DNA from: Cenococcum geophilum 1.58
Taxonomy: Eukaryota; Ascomycota; Dothideomycetes; Gloniales; Gloniaceae
Direction of reading: 5' to 3'
NCBI GenBank assembly: GCA_001692895.1
Contig: KV748226.1
Span: 1,242,329-1,306,328, forward strand
DNA: 64,000 nucleotides
The notes beneath the pieces were generated by a model. That model had not been told where the DNA came from and ran no database searches. It was given only the letters and a program-made list of their open reading frames with translations. This document shows positions 32,700 through 44,249 of this stretch, piece after piece (the stretch's first letter is position 1; the number at the start of each line of letters is the position of its first letter). The position numbers and the translations under genes were made by a program.

Positions 32700-35530
32700 A
32701 GTACTGGGTTAGTATAGAGGGCCTCAGCGCGCCTTCGACCTTACCGTCGCCTCGACGATCTATTTTCCAACCCTCTCCTATCCTTGTGCCCGCGCTGGCT
32801 CGCGCGGGGCTTCTAATTTTATATAGAAAGGCCTACCGTAATTATAATTGTATAATATAGAGCCCTCTTCTCCTTCTTCTCCTTCAATATTTACGCGTTT
32901 GGTGGCTTTATTTACCTATACCGCGCTTACGCGTCTCCCCCTTACCTCTTGCGGATATAGAGTCTTTTAAGAATCTCCTTACCCTACGGTCCACTTTATG
33001 GTCAACGGAAGCCCCCTTAGCCTCCTCCCCTTATAGCCTCTAGAGCGAATTTAAGGCCCAGACAGTATGGCTACACGATATTTATAAGGCCTAGCGCTTG
33101 AAGAATACTATAAGGGCGTATGAGCCAAAGTAGAAAGAGTGGGAAAACTAGTACGCGAGACTAGAAGGTAATACGGACGGCGCCTAGGTAATAGAAGATA
33201 AGCTTTACCTATTTTTAGAGCAGTAAGTCGTTAACTAAGAATTACGGGCTGCTAGCTATTAAAAACGGAAGTTAAAACGGAAAGAGATGTGGAAAGATGG
33301 CGAGCGGGTAAAGAAGAGGTAGAAGATAGTTAAGTAGGCAGGGCAGCTAGGGGGGAAGGTAGCTATAGGGGCAGCTATAGGGGCAGCCGTAGGTATAGGG
33401 GAGGAAGCTATAAAGGAGGAAGGGGAGATATAGGACAAGGATGCCTTAGATGCCCTATTTAACGAGATAGTCCAATACTTAGTTATAAATAGCTACGTCT
33501 TCGCTATTACCGAGCTTTACGCGTAGCAGTTAGAAGGCAAGACCTTATAGCTACTGCGGGGGGCAAAGCTCTTGGCAGTACTAGATAGCGTCCGCTATAA
33601 TAAGGACCAGATTTAACGCGTTAACTTTATTAATTAAGGCCTATTTATAATTATTAGCGGCTATAATATTAAAGGGCTTAAAAAGGTAATTACTTAGTGC
33701 TAGGAGACGGGCTCTAAGATTCTAGGTTTAGTTAAGTCTTACCTTTAAACTGCAGCTGAGTATTTATTAGGTTTGTATATACCCTATTTAGTCCATACGG
33801 CTACCGTTTTCTAACCCGTTCCTTAGGCTATACTACCGTTACCCATAGTAAAAGTAGATAAGACGTTTAGCTTGCTAATTTTATCCTTATTAAACTAGAG
33901 AACAAAGGGCCTAAACTAGACGAGTTAGCGCCGTGTATAATTATATTAATAATATAAGGGAAGTAGAATCAGCACGGCAAGGTTAAGTATATAGGCTGTA
34001 TGCGGAATGCTGACCCTATTCTCTACCCCCTCTCTATAGTAGCTTTCTACTTCTTTAACCACTAGGGTAAAGATAGCGCTAAGAGCTTCCTATCCTTTTA
34101 GCAGCTAGAGGACTACTATAACCTATACGTCTTCCCTAGCAGTATTAAAGTACCGCAACGGCCGCTAAGCTATTACATATAGTTTAAATAGAATAAAAAG
34201 ATATTTTAGGGGGTAGGAATTTACTTAAAAGAGAAAACCTATAGCGCCTGTAAGCAGAGCGTCCGATATACTAAGCTTAGCGGCGTTAAGGAGACCTAAA
34301 TTAGATAGGCCGGACGCTAGAATACGGACGTAATAATAGGAGCCTACCTTAGCTACCTACCCCGTGCGTTTATATGGTTAATTACTGGCTTCCTAAAGGA
34401 AGGAAAGGGCTACTTTCTCCCCCGCGCATGGGAGGTGCTAGAGGAGGCCCTTTATTTAAAGATATGGCCTAAGACTAACGTCTAGCTAAAACGTATAGAG
34501 GCCTACCACCTAGGTAGGGCTGATAATAAGGTCGTACGGCTTAACCTTACAGGCTTAGGATTTCTACGCCTCCTCCGCGCACTTAGGGTAATCCTATTAT
34601 AGGACTTAGTAATCCTATATAAGCAGTTTCCGCTCCACCCCCTATAAAAGGACCCCCTCTTTAGCTGCGAGGAGTACCGGAGGTTTATTACACGGGTAGA
34701 AAGCTTGCTAGCTGATATAGTTACGCCAGATAAGCTAATAATGTAGAAATACTGGCCCGCCTATAAGGCCGTAGCTAAGCTAAGATATAAGGCCGCGATC
34801 TCTAAGGTAAAGGGGGTTTAATTACGCGTGCAGATAATCTTAGAACGCCTTGGCGAAATAAAAAGGTTATTAGCATTATTCGCACCTATATAGATCTAGT
34901 AAGGGAAGACAGGTATCTAGATAGGGCCTACGGAGTCCGTATATCTACCTTTAGGTAAGCCCGCGCCGTTTACTATAACGTTTACTATATCTATGCCGCC
35001 TACTCGGCCGTCTACAATATCCGTACTACCCGCTTAGCCGCCGTCTATAATATCCGCACCGTCCGCTTAGCCGTCTATAATATCCGCACCGTCCGCTTAG
35101 CTATCTATAATATCCGCACCGTCCGCTTAGCCGTCTATAATATCCGCACCGCCTGCTTAGCCGTCTACTATATCCGCATCGCCCCTATTAGCGCAGGCAC
35201 AAGCTAATACTTAACTATCTCTCCCATTTATCCTTAACCTATAGGCGCCGCTAAGGAAATATAAAATGCTTTAAGGCGGTAATTTAGTCTTTTAGCTCTA
35301 GACTAAGTGGACTTTAGGGCTAGCGGGTAGGCCGTTAATTAAAGCTCTTAATTGCTACTGGGGGGCACACTAGCGGGTTAACGGCGAGGCTATATTCTAT
35401 AGCCGTCGCCGTAGGATTATTAAGGATATAAGACGGCGCGTAAAAGATGGTATAGCAAGAGACAAGAGACAGGCTATTAACCAGCTAGAATAGCTACAAG
35501 GTTGGCATTCTTTAGATTGGCTTTATTGAC
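32700..35530 (+). mobile_element. Crypton-type element with GCR1_C DNA-binding domain, RIP-degraded
   Basis: Plus-strand fragments give a long open-ended protein. NSYVFAITELYA, QLEGKTL, LLRGAKLLAVLDSVRYNKDQ (about 33,490-33,615) and IKGLKKVIT come first. A proline/serine repeat follows, then a C-terminal domain reading TKWTLGLAGRPLIKALN, CYWGAH and RRRIIKDIRRRVKDGIA (about 35,315-35,455). The last is the GCR1_C domain used as the DNA-binding module in fungal Cryptons. The tyrosine-recombinase catalytic residues could not be located confidently in the degraded copy. TAG/TAA codons mark RIP. Element ends are not defined; flanks near 32,640 and 35,600 change composition. Confidence 0.6.
35008..35190 (+). 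repeat. 30-bp in-frame tandem repeat within the Crypton ORF
   Basis: There are about six copies of CCGTCTATAATATCCGCACC plus GTCCGCTTAG. The unit is a multiple of three and encodes a decapeptide of the type PSIISAPSA followed by a RIP stop (TAG, formerly Gln or Trp). It is a low-complexity linker between the recombinase part and GCR1_C. Confidence 0.8.
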
Positions 35531-37589
35531 CCGAGGTACGAGTGGTCTATTACTTTTAGGTGTATGGGTGTCCAAATTTTCAAACCCTCGCCAAGCCAGC
35601 CTTTGATTGGTTAGAAAAAAAACTTGCGCGCGGTAAGTTATAGCAGAATCCACGTGACGAACATTAAAATATTATGAATATTAAAATATCCTAGTATTGC
35701 GCCTTCCTTTTTATTAACACCTCTATTAATACTATAATATATATTATAAATATAGCAGATCCTACTATAATTAAGTGTAGTAAGTGCTATATCTATAAGC
35801 CCCGCCTTAACTTTATTAAAGACGGCCCTTTAAATAAGATTTTAAAGCTGTGCTAGTTATATCGGTTAAAGGCGCGTCTTCCCTATATATTACTTCTACT
35901 TTTACTTACTTTTCTAGGCCTCTAAATATAATTTAAATAAGCGGAGAGCTCTTATAGAGTTAGGTTCTACTACTAGGAATCGTCCTATAAGGCGCTAGCG
36001 AACTATACCACCTAAAAACGATACCGAGAATGCCTTCCTGCCTCGCGGCCAGAATAGTTAAGATACCCCTAAAATAGCTTAACGGCGGAAAATAATTAGG
36101 GTAATATAATGGGAGCACCGCATTCTTAATTAATAGGGTAAAGCTTACTCGCCTACTCCTCCGCTATATACTATAGATAAAGCTCTATATAATAGAAGAG
36201 GCACTCTAAATGGCCTAAATACGTCCTTACTGGAACTAGCTCCTATACCTACTCTACCGCTAATACCTACCCTACTACTAATACCACCTTCCTTACGGCA
36301 AGCTCCCTTGCGGTAAGCTCTAACTACGGCCACACTACTACCCGTTTTGGCTGTTAATTAGGAACGAATTAAGAAGTTTAGGAGTATACTATAGGCTAAA
36401 TATATGGAGATGTGTAGTTGTTGTAAGGAGCGGTGGTTCTAAATAGGCTTAGCTACGGAGGGTAACAATATAGGTGTATATAAAGCCTATATTAAGGACG
36501 CCGATAGCCTTAAAGATCTAACCCTTTCTCCCCTATTTAGTAAAAGTAATAGGCTTAATCTGGGGCCTATTCCTAGCTTCCTACCTATACTTACCGCGGT
36601 AGAGGAGCTTCTGATTGCGCGCGTATATATTTATCTATAAGTCGTATGTGTACGCGGCCAGCAATATTGCTATACTGGCTACGTTTGCTACTTTAGCTAG
36701 AACATACTAAAGACTTAGAGGTAGCTACCACAGCTACCTACTAAACTCGATATACTGGTCGTAAGGCCTATAGCAGTAGAGGGTGGCAAATACCTAAGTC
36801 GGCGGTTTACTAAGCGGTATACTATAAGGCGCTCTGCTATAGCATAGTGGCTTTACTTTCTAAAGGTTAATTATCCTAATTATTATAACGTTAAAATATA
36901 TAGCACCTGGCTTACTAGCTTACCCGAAAATGGCTCTATATTAGATTAGCTACCTTATATTAATAAGTTAGAGTCTAATTCTAGTGGCCTAACGGCTTAC
37001 CCTACTGCTCCTGTGCAATATCCTCCTGTTGTTAATCCTCTACCTATTAAGCTTAGTAGTAATATACTAGACAGCGAATTTAATGACGATGTACTAGATA
37101 CTTTGGTTCCTAATCTAGTGCCTAACCTTAATAAATTAGAACTTTTAGGTCGCGAGGTTTAACACTAATAAGACCTATAAACGGGCCTAGAGGTTTCTAC
37201 TATGCGGTAAATACCTCTCTCCGAATAATTAGCTAGTTTTATTATGTGCGGCGCCTTTCCTACTCTATTTCCTTATAGTAAAGCCAACTTTAATATACCA
37301 CGAAGCCGTATAGTTACCCTGGCTGCGTACGCTAAGTATATGCTTAAGTATTAGGATGGTCGGTTTGGCTGCTACCCCTTATTTCGCTACTATATGTTTA
37401 ATCGGATTATAAGAGAGTAAGCCCTTAATGCTACCCACTTCCTTTATAGCCGATTAAATAAAAATAGTCTATTTTTAGATAAGCTTAGTAATCTTATAAA
37501 TAGTAGTAGGGGTAGTTAGGTTCTAAATAAGATTATACGGCATGCATAGAAGCTTAAAGGCACCAGGCCCTACTAGAAGTAAAAGAGAA

Positions 37590-38750
37590 ATAAGCTTACG
37601 GCTTATACTAAAAATATTAAAAGTGGGTCTCTATTCTTTACACTTAGCGCAGCTAATCTATATTAGTATAATCTATACTCTTATATGCCTCTATTTAACG
37701 AATATAAGGCTGCTAATAAGGCTTAACGCTACCGGATTGCTTCTTAAAATCTTAATAATAATCCGTATATTGCTGCTTACTAGCTATATTACCGCTTTAA
37801 TCTGTTTAGGAAGCACGTACTTATAGGTCTATTTAATAGCACTAACTTTTGGTCCTAATATAAGTAGTAGGTGTGAGGTAGCGGCTATATATATGGCTTT
37901 TTATAAAGTTTAATAGCCCTAAGGCCAGATCTGTTAACTAGTAAATTAAGGGCGGCTTTTACTAAGTACTGGGCTGCTTTTATATCCGCAATAAATCCTA
38001 ATTAATTTAGGCCTCCTAATTTTTGATATCCTTTTGCTCTTAGCTATAAGGAACAGCTTAATACTAGTAAGCTTCTTACCGCCTACCTTAATCGATTTTA
38101 ACGGCACTATAATTGCACTAAATCTTACTGCTTAAGACTGAAGAAAGGCTCCGCTGGAGTAAAGGAGTGCCGCTTTTACTTTCCACGCTCTCTTTGTAAT
38201 GAGGCCGCTGTATTAAAGGATTAAAATCCATATCATTAAATGTTCTATCCGTAGCGTAATAATAAGCTTCTTAATAGCTATAATGCAGCTATAATACTGG
38301 CGTGGATGGTAAATATTAATACGCCGCCTGCTATAAGTATATTAGTAATAGTTAACTATATAGGCAAATATTGCAGTAAGGAGGAGAAGAAGTTAACTTC
38401 CTACTAGGAGTTACTCTAATTAGTATAGCCATACGCTAACAGTCTTTATACCTTTAGTTTGGTAGTAGCTAAGTTTATAAATAAGCTTATTGCTAAACGC
38501 GATTAGTTAGCGCAGGAGGTATACTATTTACTTCTTAATATTCCCCTTTCTAAAGGCTTAAGGACTATGGTAGCTTTAGACTGCCGCCAGGAGGACGATT
38601 AAAGCGCTATATATAAGCTTATGGATAGGCAACTAAGAGGGTATAGACTGTTTAACTATAAGAAATATAAGCGCCGCCTAGATGGGGTAGAGGATATTAC
38701 TTTCCTTAATTTTCTACTCTATTTTAATTACTTTACTTATAAGCGTTGAC
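37590..38750 (+). pseudogene. Helitron Rep-domain remnant
   Basis: It contains NLYSYMPLFNEYKAANKA (about 37,660), typical of the start of Helitron_like_N. FYFPRSLCNEAAV (about 38,178) follows. IVNYIGKYCSKEEKK (about 38,350) matches the catalytic rolling-circle YxxxxCSK segment with its Tyr. The first Tyr of the usual pair and the HUH histidines were not confidently seen. Frames are broken by stops. Confidence 0.65.
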
Positions 38751-39329
38751 TGAGAGTAAGGCCTTAAGTTATATCGTACTTTCTATAATATAACGGCGAT
38801 CCTTCCTATCTATAGTATCCTAAGTTCTGCCGTATAAAGCTTATTCTTTATCACCCGTAGAGGGAGTGTAAGGAAGTAGCTACTTATACTAATAGATTTG
38901 GGGCCCCTAATTATATGGCTTCCTATTAGGCTTATATTAACTCTTATTAATACCTACCTAACTACTTCTGTAATTAGAAACTAGAGGAAGGTTGCGAAAC
39001 TATTAATAATATTAATAAGTTTAAGGGCGATTTTGCAGATAACTTAGAGTTATATTAGTCCTTTAAGGCCCTATATACCCGCGTTTAAAATACTAATAGA
39101 GTTAAAATTAAGGATCCTAATAGGCTTGGTAATAGGGAGCTTAATTATAACTATGACTAGAGTATATATTGGGGTACGTACCCGCAGCTTAATAAGAGGA
39201 CTTATTAGTAGGAAGTACGGCTATAGCCTCTACCGTAGAGCCGCCTATCCTAAATAGCAACTCCGTCCTTCTTATAACTAGGTTAGCGTTATATTTATAA
39301 CATTATAGTTAATTACTACAGGCAGATCT

Positions 39330-40660
39330 AAGTGGGCCTTAGCCCCTCTCTACTACGGATTAATATTAATGGAGAGGCAGGAACCGGCAAATTATATCTT
39401 ATTACTGTCCTCTCTACTATGCTCTATAATATGGTAAGGGCTAATAGTAAGCTAATGCTATTAGCTTAAGCGGCCCTTACTAGGGTAGCTGCCTTTAATA
39501 TTAACGGCAGAACTATATACGATCTATTAAGGTTACTAGTAAATCGCCCGTTTAAGGAATTGCCTGCTGCTAGTCTTACGCCTCTATAGCAAGCTTTTAA
39601 GGATATTTACTATCTCGTCCTTAACGAGAAATCTATAATTGGGTAAGTATATCTGGCCTAGATTAATCGCCGCCTCCGTTAGATCTACTCTATACGTAAT
39701 AACAACTACTTTAGAGGCTTAAACATCTTACTAGTGGGCGATTTCCATTAGCTTCCCCCTATGAATTAGGCGGCCTTATATAGTAATCTACCCGCTAAGC
39801 CGTTAGAGCTCGCTAGCTATAGAAAAGGAGCCTATAAGGCAATTAACCGAACTGCTGTCCTAGATTAAGTTATGCGGTAGGGCGGTAATAACGCTAAGAG
39901 CTCTGTATTTAGGACCGCCCTTATAGAGCTACGTAGTAATTCTATAAGTAATTTAACCTAGAAGCTTTTTTTAACTAAGTGTAAGCAGGGCCTATCCACT
40001 AATAAGGTTGCGGGCTTTAATAACGTAATTCGGCTATATGGCACACGCGCTGCTATAGGTAAGTATAACGCTATTCGGCTTCGCGACCTTTTATAGCTAG
40101 TAGTGGCTATTAAGTCAGTTAATACTAGTGTAGGTGTGCGGAAAGTTACTCCTAATTAGTGCGATACTATAGAGAATCTAGCCCTATATATTGGCGTAAA
40201 AGTAATGCTAATATAGAATATCTGGGTTAAACTAGGCTTAGTAAACGGTACTACTGGTATAGTTAAAGATATTATATAGAAGGGACACGCGGATATTAAA
40301 AAGGATTAGCCTTAGTTACTACTAATTACGGTAGATGGGTATAATGGACCTACCTTATTTACTCGGTAGGATGGTAAGAAAGTTATCCCTATATTTTCCG
40401 TGCTTTATAAGTAGGAGGGTATAAAAGGCTCTTGCTTACGGCGTTAATTTCTAATTACTCTAGCTTTTGCTCTTACCGTATATAAAAGCTAGGGCCTAAT
40501 ACTTAACTAGGTGGTTCTAGATATTAAAGAAAAGGATAAGATAGCTAGGCTAACCTATATAGCAATCTTACGAGTTAAGAAGCTTTTAGGGCTTATATTC
40601 GAACGTGGGTTTAATATAGAATAATTTTAGTTATTTATAAGTAAGACTAAAGAGGTATAA
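39330..40660 (+). pseudogene. Helitron PIF1-like helicase remnant
   Basis: Walker A reads GEAGTGKLYLITVL (about 39,370; normally GxAGTGKS). Other motifs are NGRTIYDLLRL (about 39,503), VLNEKSIIG (about 39,620; motif II DE region with one acidic residue changed), GLNILLVGDFH-LPP (about 39,715), and terminal TLAFALTVYKS-G (about 40,455). The motif order matches PIF1/Helitron helicases. It is inactive. Confidence 0.7.
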
Positions 40661-40720
40661 TAAGAAGATTTTGCATAGAGGTAGTAGTAACTACTCGTAA
40701 ACGACTTTTCCTAATTAGGA

Positions 40721-41320
40721 AATTATATACTAGCTTGGAGGTAAGCGGAGAATATAGCATTTATCTTGGTTTCCTAACTTTTAAACAGCTTAACCGCGAA
40801 ATCCAATTTTCTAAATTTTAATCCCCCTATCTGTCCTACCTTTTTACCGCTTTTAGAGCTGTTAGATATACATATAATAGTATATAGGGAGAATTGGCAG
40901 TATTGCCGGATTAATATTGCTGCTGTCTGTAGCGTTAATTGATTTTTAGAATTTTTTAAATTTTTTTTAAAGGGCGGAAATGTCGCTTATATAAGGAGTT
41001 ACGTAACCTCCGAGAATATATACTACTTAGGACCGCATATTAGCAGCTATGACTTCTCTATACTATAGTTAAGATTTTATATATACCGCACCTAGAGCTG
41101 CTTAAAATAACTATTACCTATAGATCTGCCAATTTATAAATTAAAAATTAGACGTGGTTAGAGCTGTTAGTAGGGGTTATTAATTGCGCTCTCTGTAATA
41201 AAATCTAACTAACAAATAAACTAACGAATTAAATTAAAAGTTTAGAACGTCTAAATAAGGTTCTGCTAAGACGCTAGCTGGACCTTAACCTAGACCCTTC
41301 CTAACCTATTAAATTCTAAA
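40721..41320. other. AT-rich region between Helitron and Copia remnant
   Basis: This is RIP-like non-coding sequence. It may hold the Helitron 3' untranslated part and a decayed Copia 5' LTR. I could not define either. Confidence 0.3.
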
Positions 41321-41765
41321 AATGATAACCTCTACCGAATTAAAAATTAACCTTATCCTTAACAAGCCATTTAATTAGATTTAATGGTTCTTTATTATCT
41401 AAGACATAGCTAAAACTAATAAGGTATAGTAGTATATTGACCTATCTAAGAAGAAAGACGATCTTCTAAAGCTAGAACTACCAAGTTGGCCTACACTAAG
41501 GGATATACTACCTACGGCTATATTAATAGCAAAGCTAGACCTGAATTAGCTTACTGCCTATAACTAGCTCTACGCTAAATATAAGGATAATTTACGCGTA
41601 CACTAGAAGCAAAAACAGGCTATAAATAATATCAATAACTATATTGTTTGCACTATATGGGTAGCCTACCTTTTACTTATCAACAGCCTTAGTAGTTAGT
41701 TATATTAAATATTTAAGGCGTCTCTACTACTGTAGTAGCCACTACAGTGACAGAGACACCCTATA
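41321..41765 (+). pseudogene. Copia gag remnant
   Basis: It starts MITSTELKINLILNKPFN. It continues with QYIDLSKKKDDLLKLELPSW, LRDILPTAILIAKLDLN and NINNYIVCTIWVAYLL. The W/F-x-x-W...V(W/-)xY-(I/L)-(D/N)P arrangement is that of the fungal Copia gag N-terminus. Stops replace several Trp/Gln positions. No downstream pol follows. Confidence 0.55.
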
Positions 41766-41767
41766 TT

Positions 41768-41827
41768 TTGGTAAGTAATTAAGCCCATCTTATACGAGAA
41801 TCTTATGCTTATTAGTACTTACCAAAT
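41768..41827. repeat. Short inverted repeat
   Basis: TTGGTAAGTAATTAAGC and its near-reverse complement (GCTTATTAGTACTTACCAA) face each other about 60 bp apart. It could be a tiny TIR element or a hairpin. Confidence 0.4.
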
Positions 41828-41840
41828 CACATGCTTATAG

Positions 41841-42577
41841 GGCCTCCTCCTGTCTATAAATACTCCCTTCTCTATACCTTCCTTTCTTCTTTTCTTCTTC
41901 CTTATAAGAGCTAGAGGTGCTCTAATACCTCTCCCTAGTCCCCACTAAGGGATCTATTAGTTAATATGGCGATATAGATAGTATCTAATAAGGAGACGGG
42001 TAAGAGAGGAGATAGGAAGGACGGAGGGGCGTCCAGTAGGTGTTAGTCGAGCAACGTTAATATCTATATTATGGCTGCCTAATCTCCCGTTTACAGGCCT
42101 CCTCCTATTTATAAATACTCCCTCTTTTATACCTTCCTCTCCTCTTCTTTCTTCTTCCTTATAAGAGCTAGAGGTGCTCTAATACCCCTCCCTAGTCCCC
42201 ACTAAGGGATTTATTGGTTAATGTGGTGATATAGACAGTATCTAATAAGGAGATAGGTAAGAGAGGAGTTAGGAAGGACGGAGGGGCGTCCGGTAGGTAT
42301 TAGTTGAGCAACGTTAATATCTATATTATAGCTGCCTAATCTCCTATTTGCAGGCCTCCTTCTGTCTATAAATACTCCCTCCTTTACACCTTCCTCTTTT
42401 CTTTTTTCTTCTTCCTTATAAGAGCTAGAGGCGCTCTAATACCCCTCCCTAGTCTCTACTAAGGGATCTATTAGTTAATATGGCGATATAGATAGCATCG
42501 GATGAGGAGATGGGTAAGAGAGGAGACAGGAAGGACGGAGGAACCTCTGGTAGGTGTCAGTCGAGTAACGTTAACGG
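41841..42577. repeat. Tandem triplication of an approximately 256-bp unit
   Basis: Copies start at 41841, 42096 and 42353, each with GGCCTCCTCCTGTCTATAAA or a close variant. Each includes a TATAAATACTCCC promoter-like box, a CT-rich stretch, GCTAGAGGTGCTCTAATAC and a GTCGAGCAACGTTAA end. The third is slightly truncated. Copies differ by scattered C/T and A/G changes. A TATA-like box followed by a CT-rich leader suggests tandem LTRs, but there is no internal region between them. Confidence 0.8.
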
Positions 42578-42884
42578 CGGTTTTTATTACCCAAAAATTG
42601 CGTTATATAACGACAATTGGGAACGCAAGGCGCCTTAACCTTACTACTACTTCTAAATTAAGTAAAAGCTCTATATAGGGGGGTCCCAGGGGGTCTCCCC
42701 CTGGAAAACCTTATCTCTATATATATTAATTAAAGTCTATATAATAAAGCTCTAAATTAAAGCTTTAGGTTAATTGATTGGCTTATTACTTATAACCTCG
42801 GGTTAAAATTTTCGTTAGGGGGCTAACGATCCGCATGTTAAGAATATCTAGAGCAGGGGAGGCTCCCTCTTAAGTAGTAGATAA
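42578..42884. other. AT-rich spacer with perfect GC hairpin
   Basis: CCAGGGGGTCTCCCCCTGG at 42686-42704 is an 8-bp perfect stem with a TCT loop. It is the sort of structure found near Helitron 3' ends. No CTRR terminus directly follows. The rest is non-coding AT-rich sequence. Confidence 0.4.
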
Positions 42885-43175
42885 TACCTATTTTACTATA
42901 GTAACCGAGACGCCTTAATGTAGGACTATACTAGTGACTGAGACGTCTTAATATAGGACTGCACTGCAGTAACTAAGACGCCTTAATATATAACTGCACT
43001 ATAGTAACCGAGACGCCTTAATATAGAACTGCACTACAGTAACCAAAACGCCTTAATATACGACTGCACTGTATTAACTGAGACGCCTTAATATAGGACT
43101 ATACTATAGTAACTAAGACGTCTTAATATAGGACTGCACTATAGCAACTAAGACGCCTTAATATAGGAATAAAGC
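42885..43175. repeat. 35-bp tandem repeat array
   Basis: About eight copies of GTAACCGAGACGCCTTAATA plus TAGGACTGCACTATA occur with 33-35-bp spacing. They differ mainly by C/T and G/A changes, consistent with RIP on an older array. Confidence 0.8.
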
Positions 43176-43870
43176 CCATTTAGGTGTTGTAAATTCAGAG
43201 TAACATTACGCGACCGTCTAGAAGTACCGATCTAACATAAATTATATACCTTTTCGCCCAAAATCGCGTGCGAAAGTACTTGGGGGCGGTCACTGCGCGA
43301 CCTCGTGCGGGGTTTGGGCGCGTTATTAGCAGGGGTGGCCCTAACCTCGTATTAACCCGGGTCGTAACCGCGCCAAATCAGCCCCCCCGATATGTGATAG
43401 ATATGTAGGTTAACGGCTAAGGCGCTAGTAGTAAGCGAGGCAGAATATAGCAGTATTGTAGTAGAATTTGGTAGGTAACGCGCCTAGCGCCGTTATAGAT
43501 ACTACTATTAATATTTAAAGCTTTATATTTAAAGGTTACGTAATAGCGATACCTAGTTAAAAATTATTAAAAATATGGTTAAGTTAATTGACCTAGCCGG
43601 ACAGGCAGTTAAACAGGACCCCCCTGTAGGAGTAGAGGTACTTGTTAGATTAGGCACAGTTCACCTTCTAGGTTGGCGATTTTTGCTAAAATCGCGGCTA
43701 ACGCGAGGACTCCACCTAGCCAGATAGGGGCTTGACTTTTGGCTGCTAAGACCACCCGCCTGCCTAAAATCTACCTGGAGCGACTCCTACCAGGTGGGAC
43801 CAGGTGGCTTTTTTGACCACCCACCTGGCCAATTTGACCTGGTCAAAAAAGGTTACCAAACAAGCCCTTA
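43176..43870. other. Non-coding region with GC-richer patches and a 12-bp inverted repeat
   Basis: The part at 43,260-43,400 is GC-rich and contains no ORF of note. CTTTTTTGACCA (43808-43819) and TGGTCAAAAAAG (43840-43851) form a hairpin, surrounded by several CCAGGTGG/CCACCTGG motifs. It looks like the terminal part of an unclassified DNA element. RIP-like composition ends here. Confidence 0.4.
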
Positions 43871-44249
43871 ATCTCAGCGAAAATAATCCATAATAGACTT
43901 TGGATTCTGTATTGAAGTGGAAACGAGACCTAGGAGTTGAGATGCTTCTTACATGCACACTGGGCGTCATTTAGAAGTTCTGGAAAAACCAAAGATCCTA
44001 GGAGATTATTCCCTTGCGGCATGCCATATTCTCACCGAATAGCCTTACCTCCCAACCAAAAGCCAGTCCAGGACATGTTCCAGTCATTCCCCATCCTACG
44101 CCAAATACTGCTACACCGAGCACGAACTTCCAATCTGTCGAACGGAGTCTGGGTGTCTCAGTTACCTAATACTGTCTCAGTTGCCTGTACCCCTCTCCCC
44201 CCATATATATAGCCTCTATTTCTTCATAGATCAATCTTTACACGAGTCC

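Larger units (their letters stand above)
35690..40720 (+). mobile_element. Helitron with Rep and PIF1-type helicase, RIP-degraded
   Basis: A long series of plus-strand fragments reads through a complete fungal Helitron polyprotein. It has a Cys-containing N-terminal part (CSKCYIYKP about 35,795; MCSCCKERW about 36,410), the Helitron_like_N/Rep region and a SF1B helicase. Stops from RIP occur throughout. I could not place the 5'-TC and 3'-CTRR termini. A perfect hairpin at 42686-42704 lies downstream, but intervening Copia sequence makes the link uncertain. Confidence 0.75.

Noticed and set aside
42885..43175. CRISPR-like array
   Set aside because: Units are contiguous 35-bp repeats without distinct spacers, in a eukaryotic RIP-mutated context.
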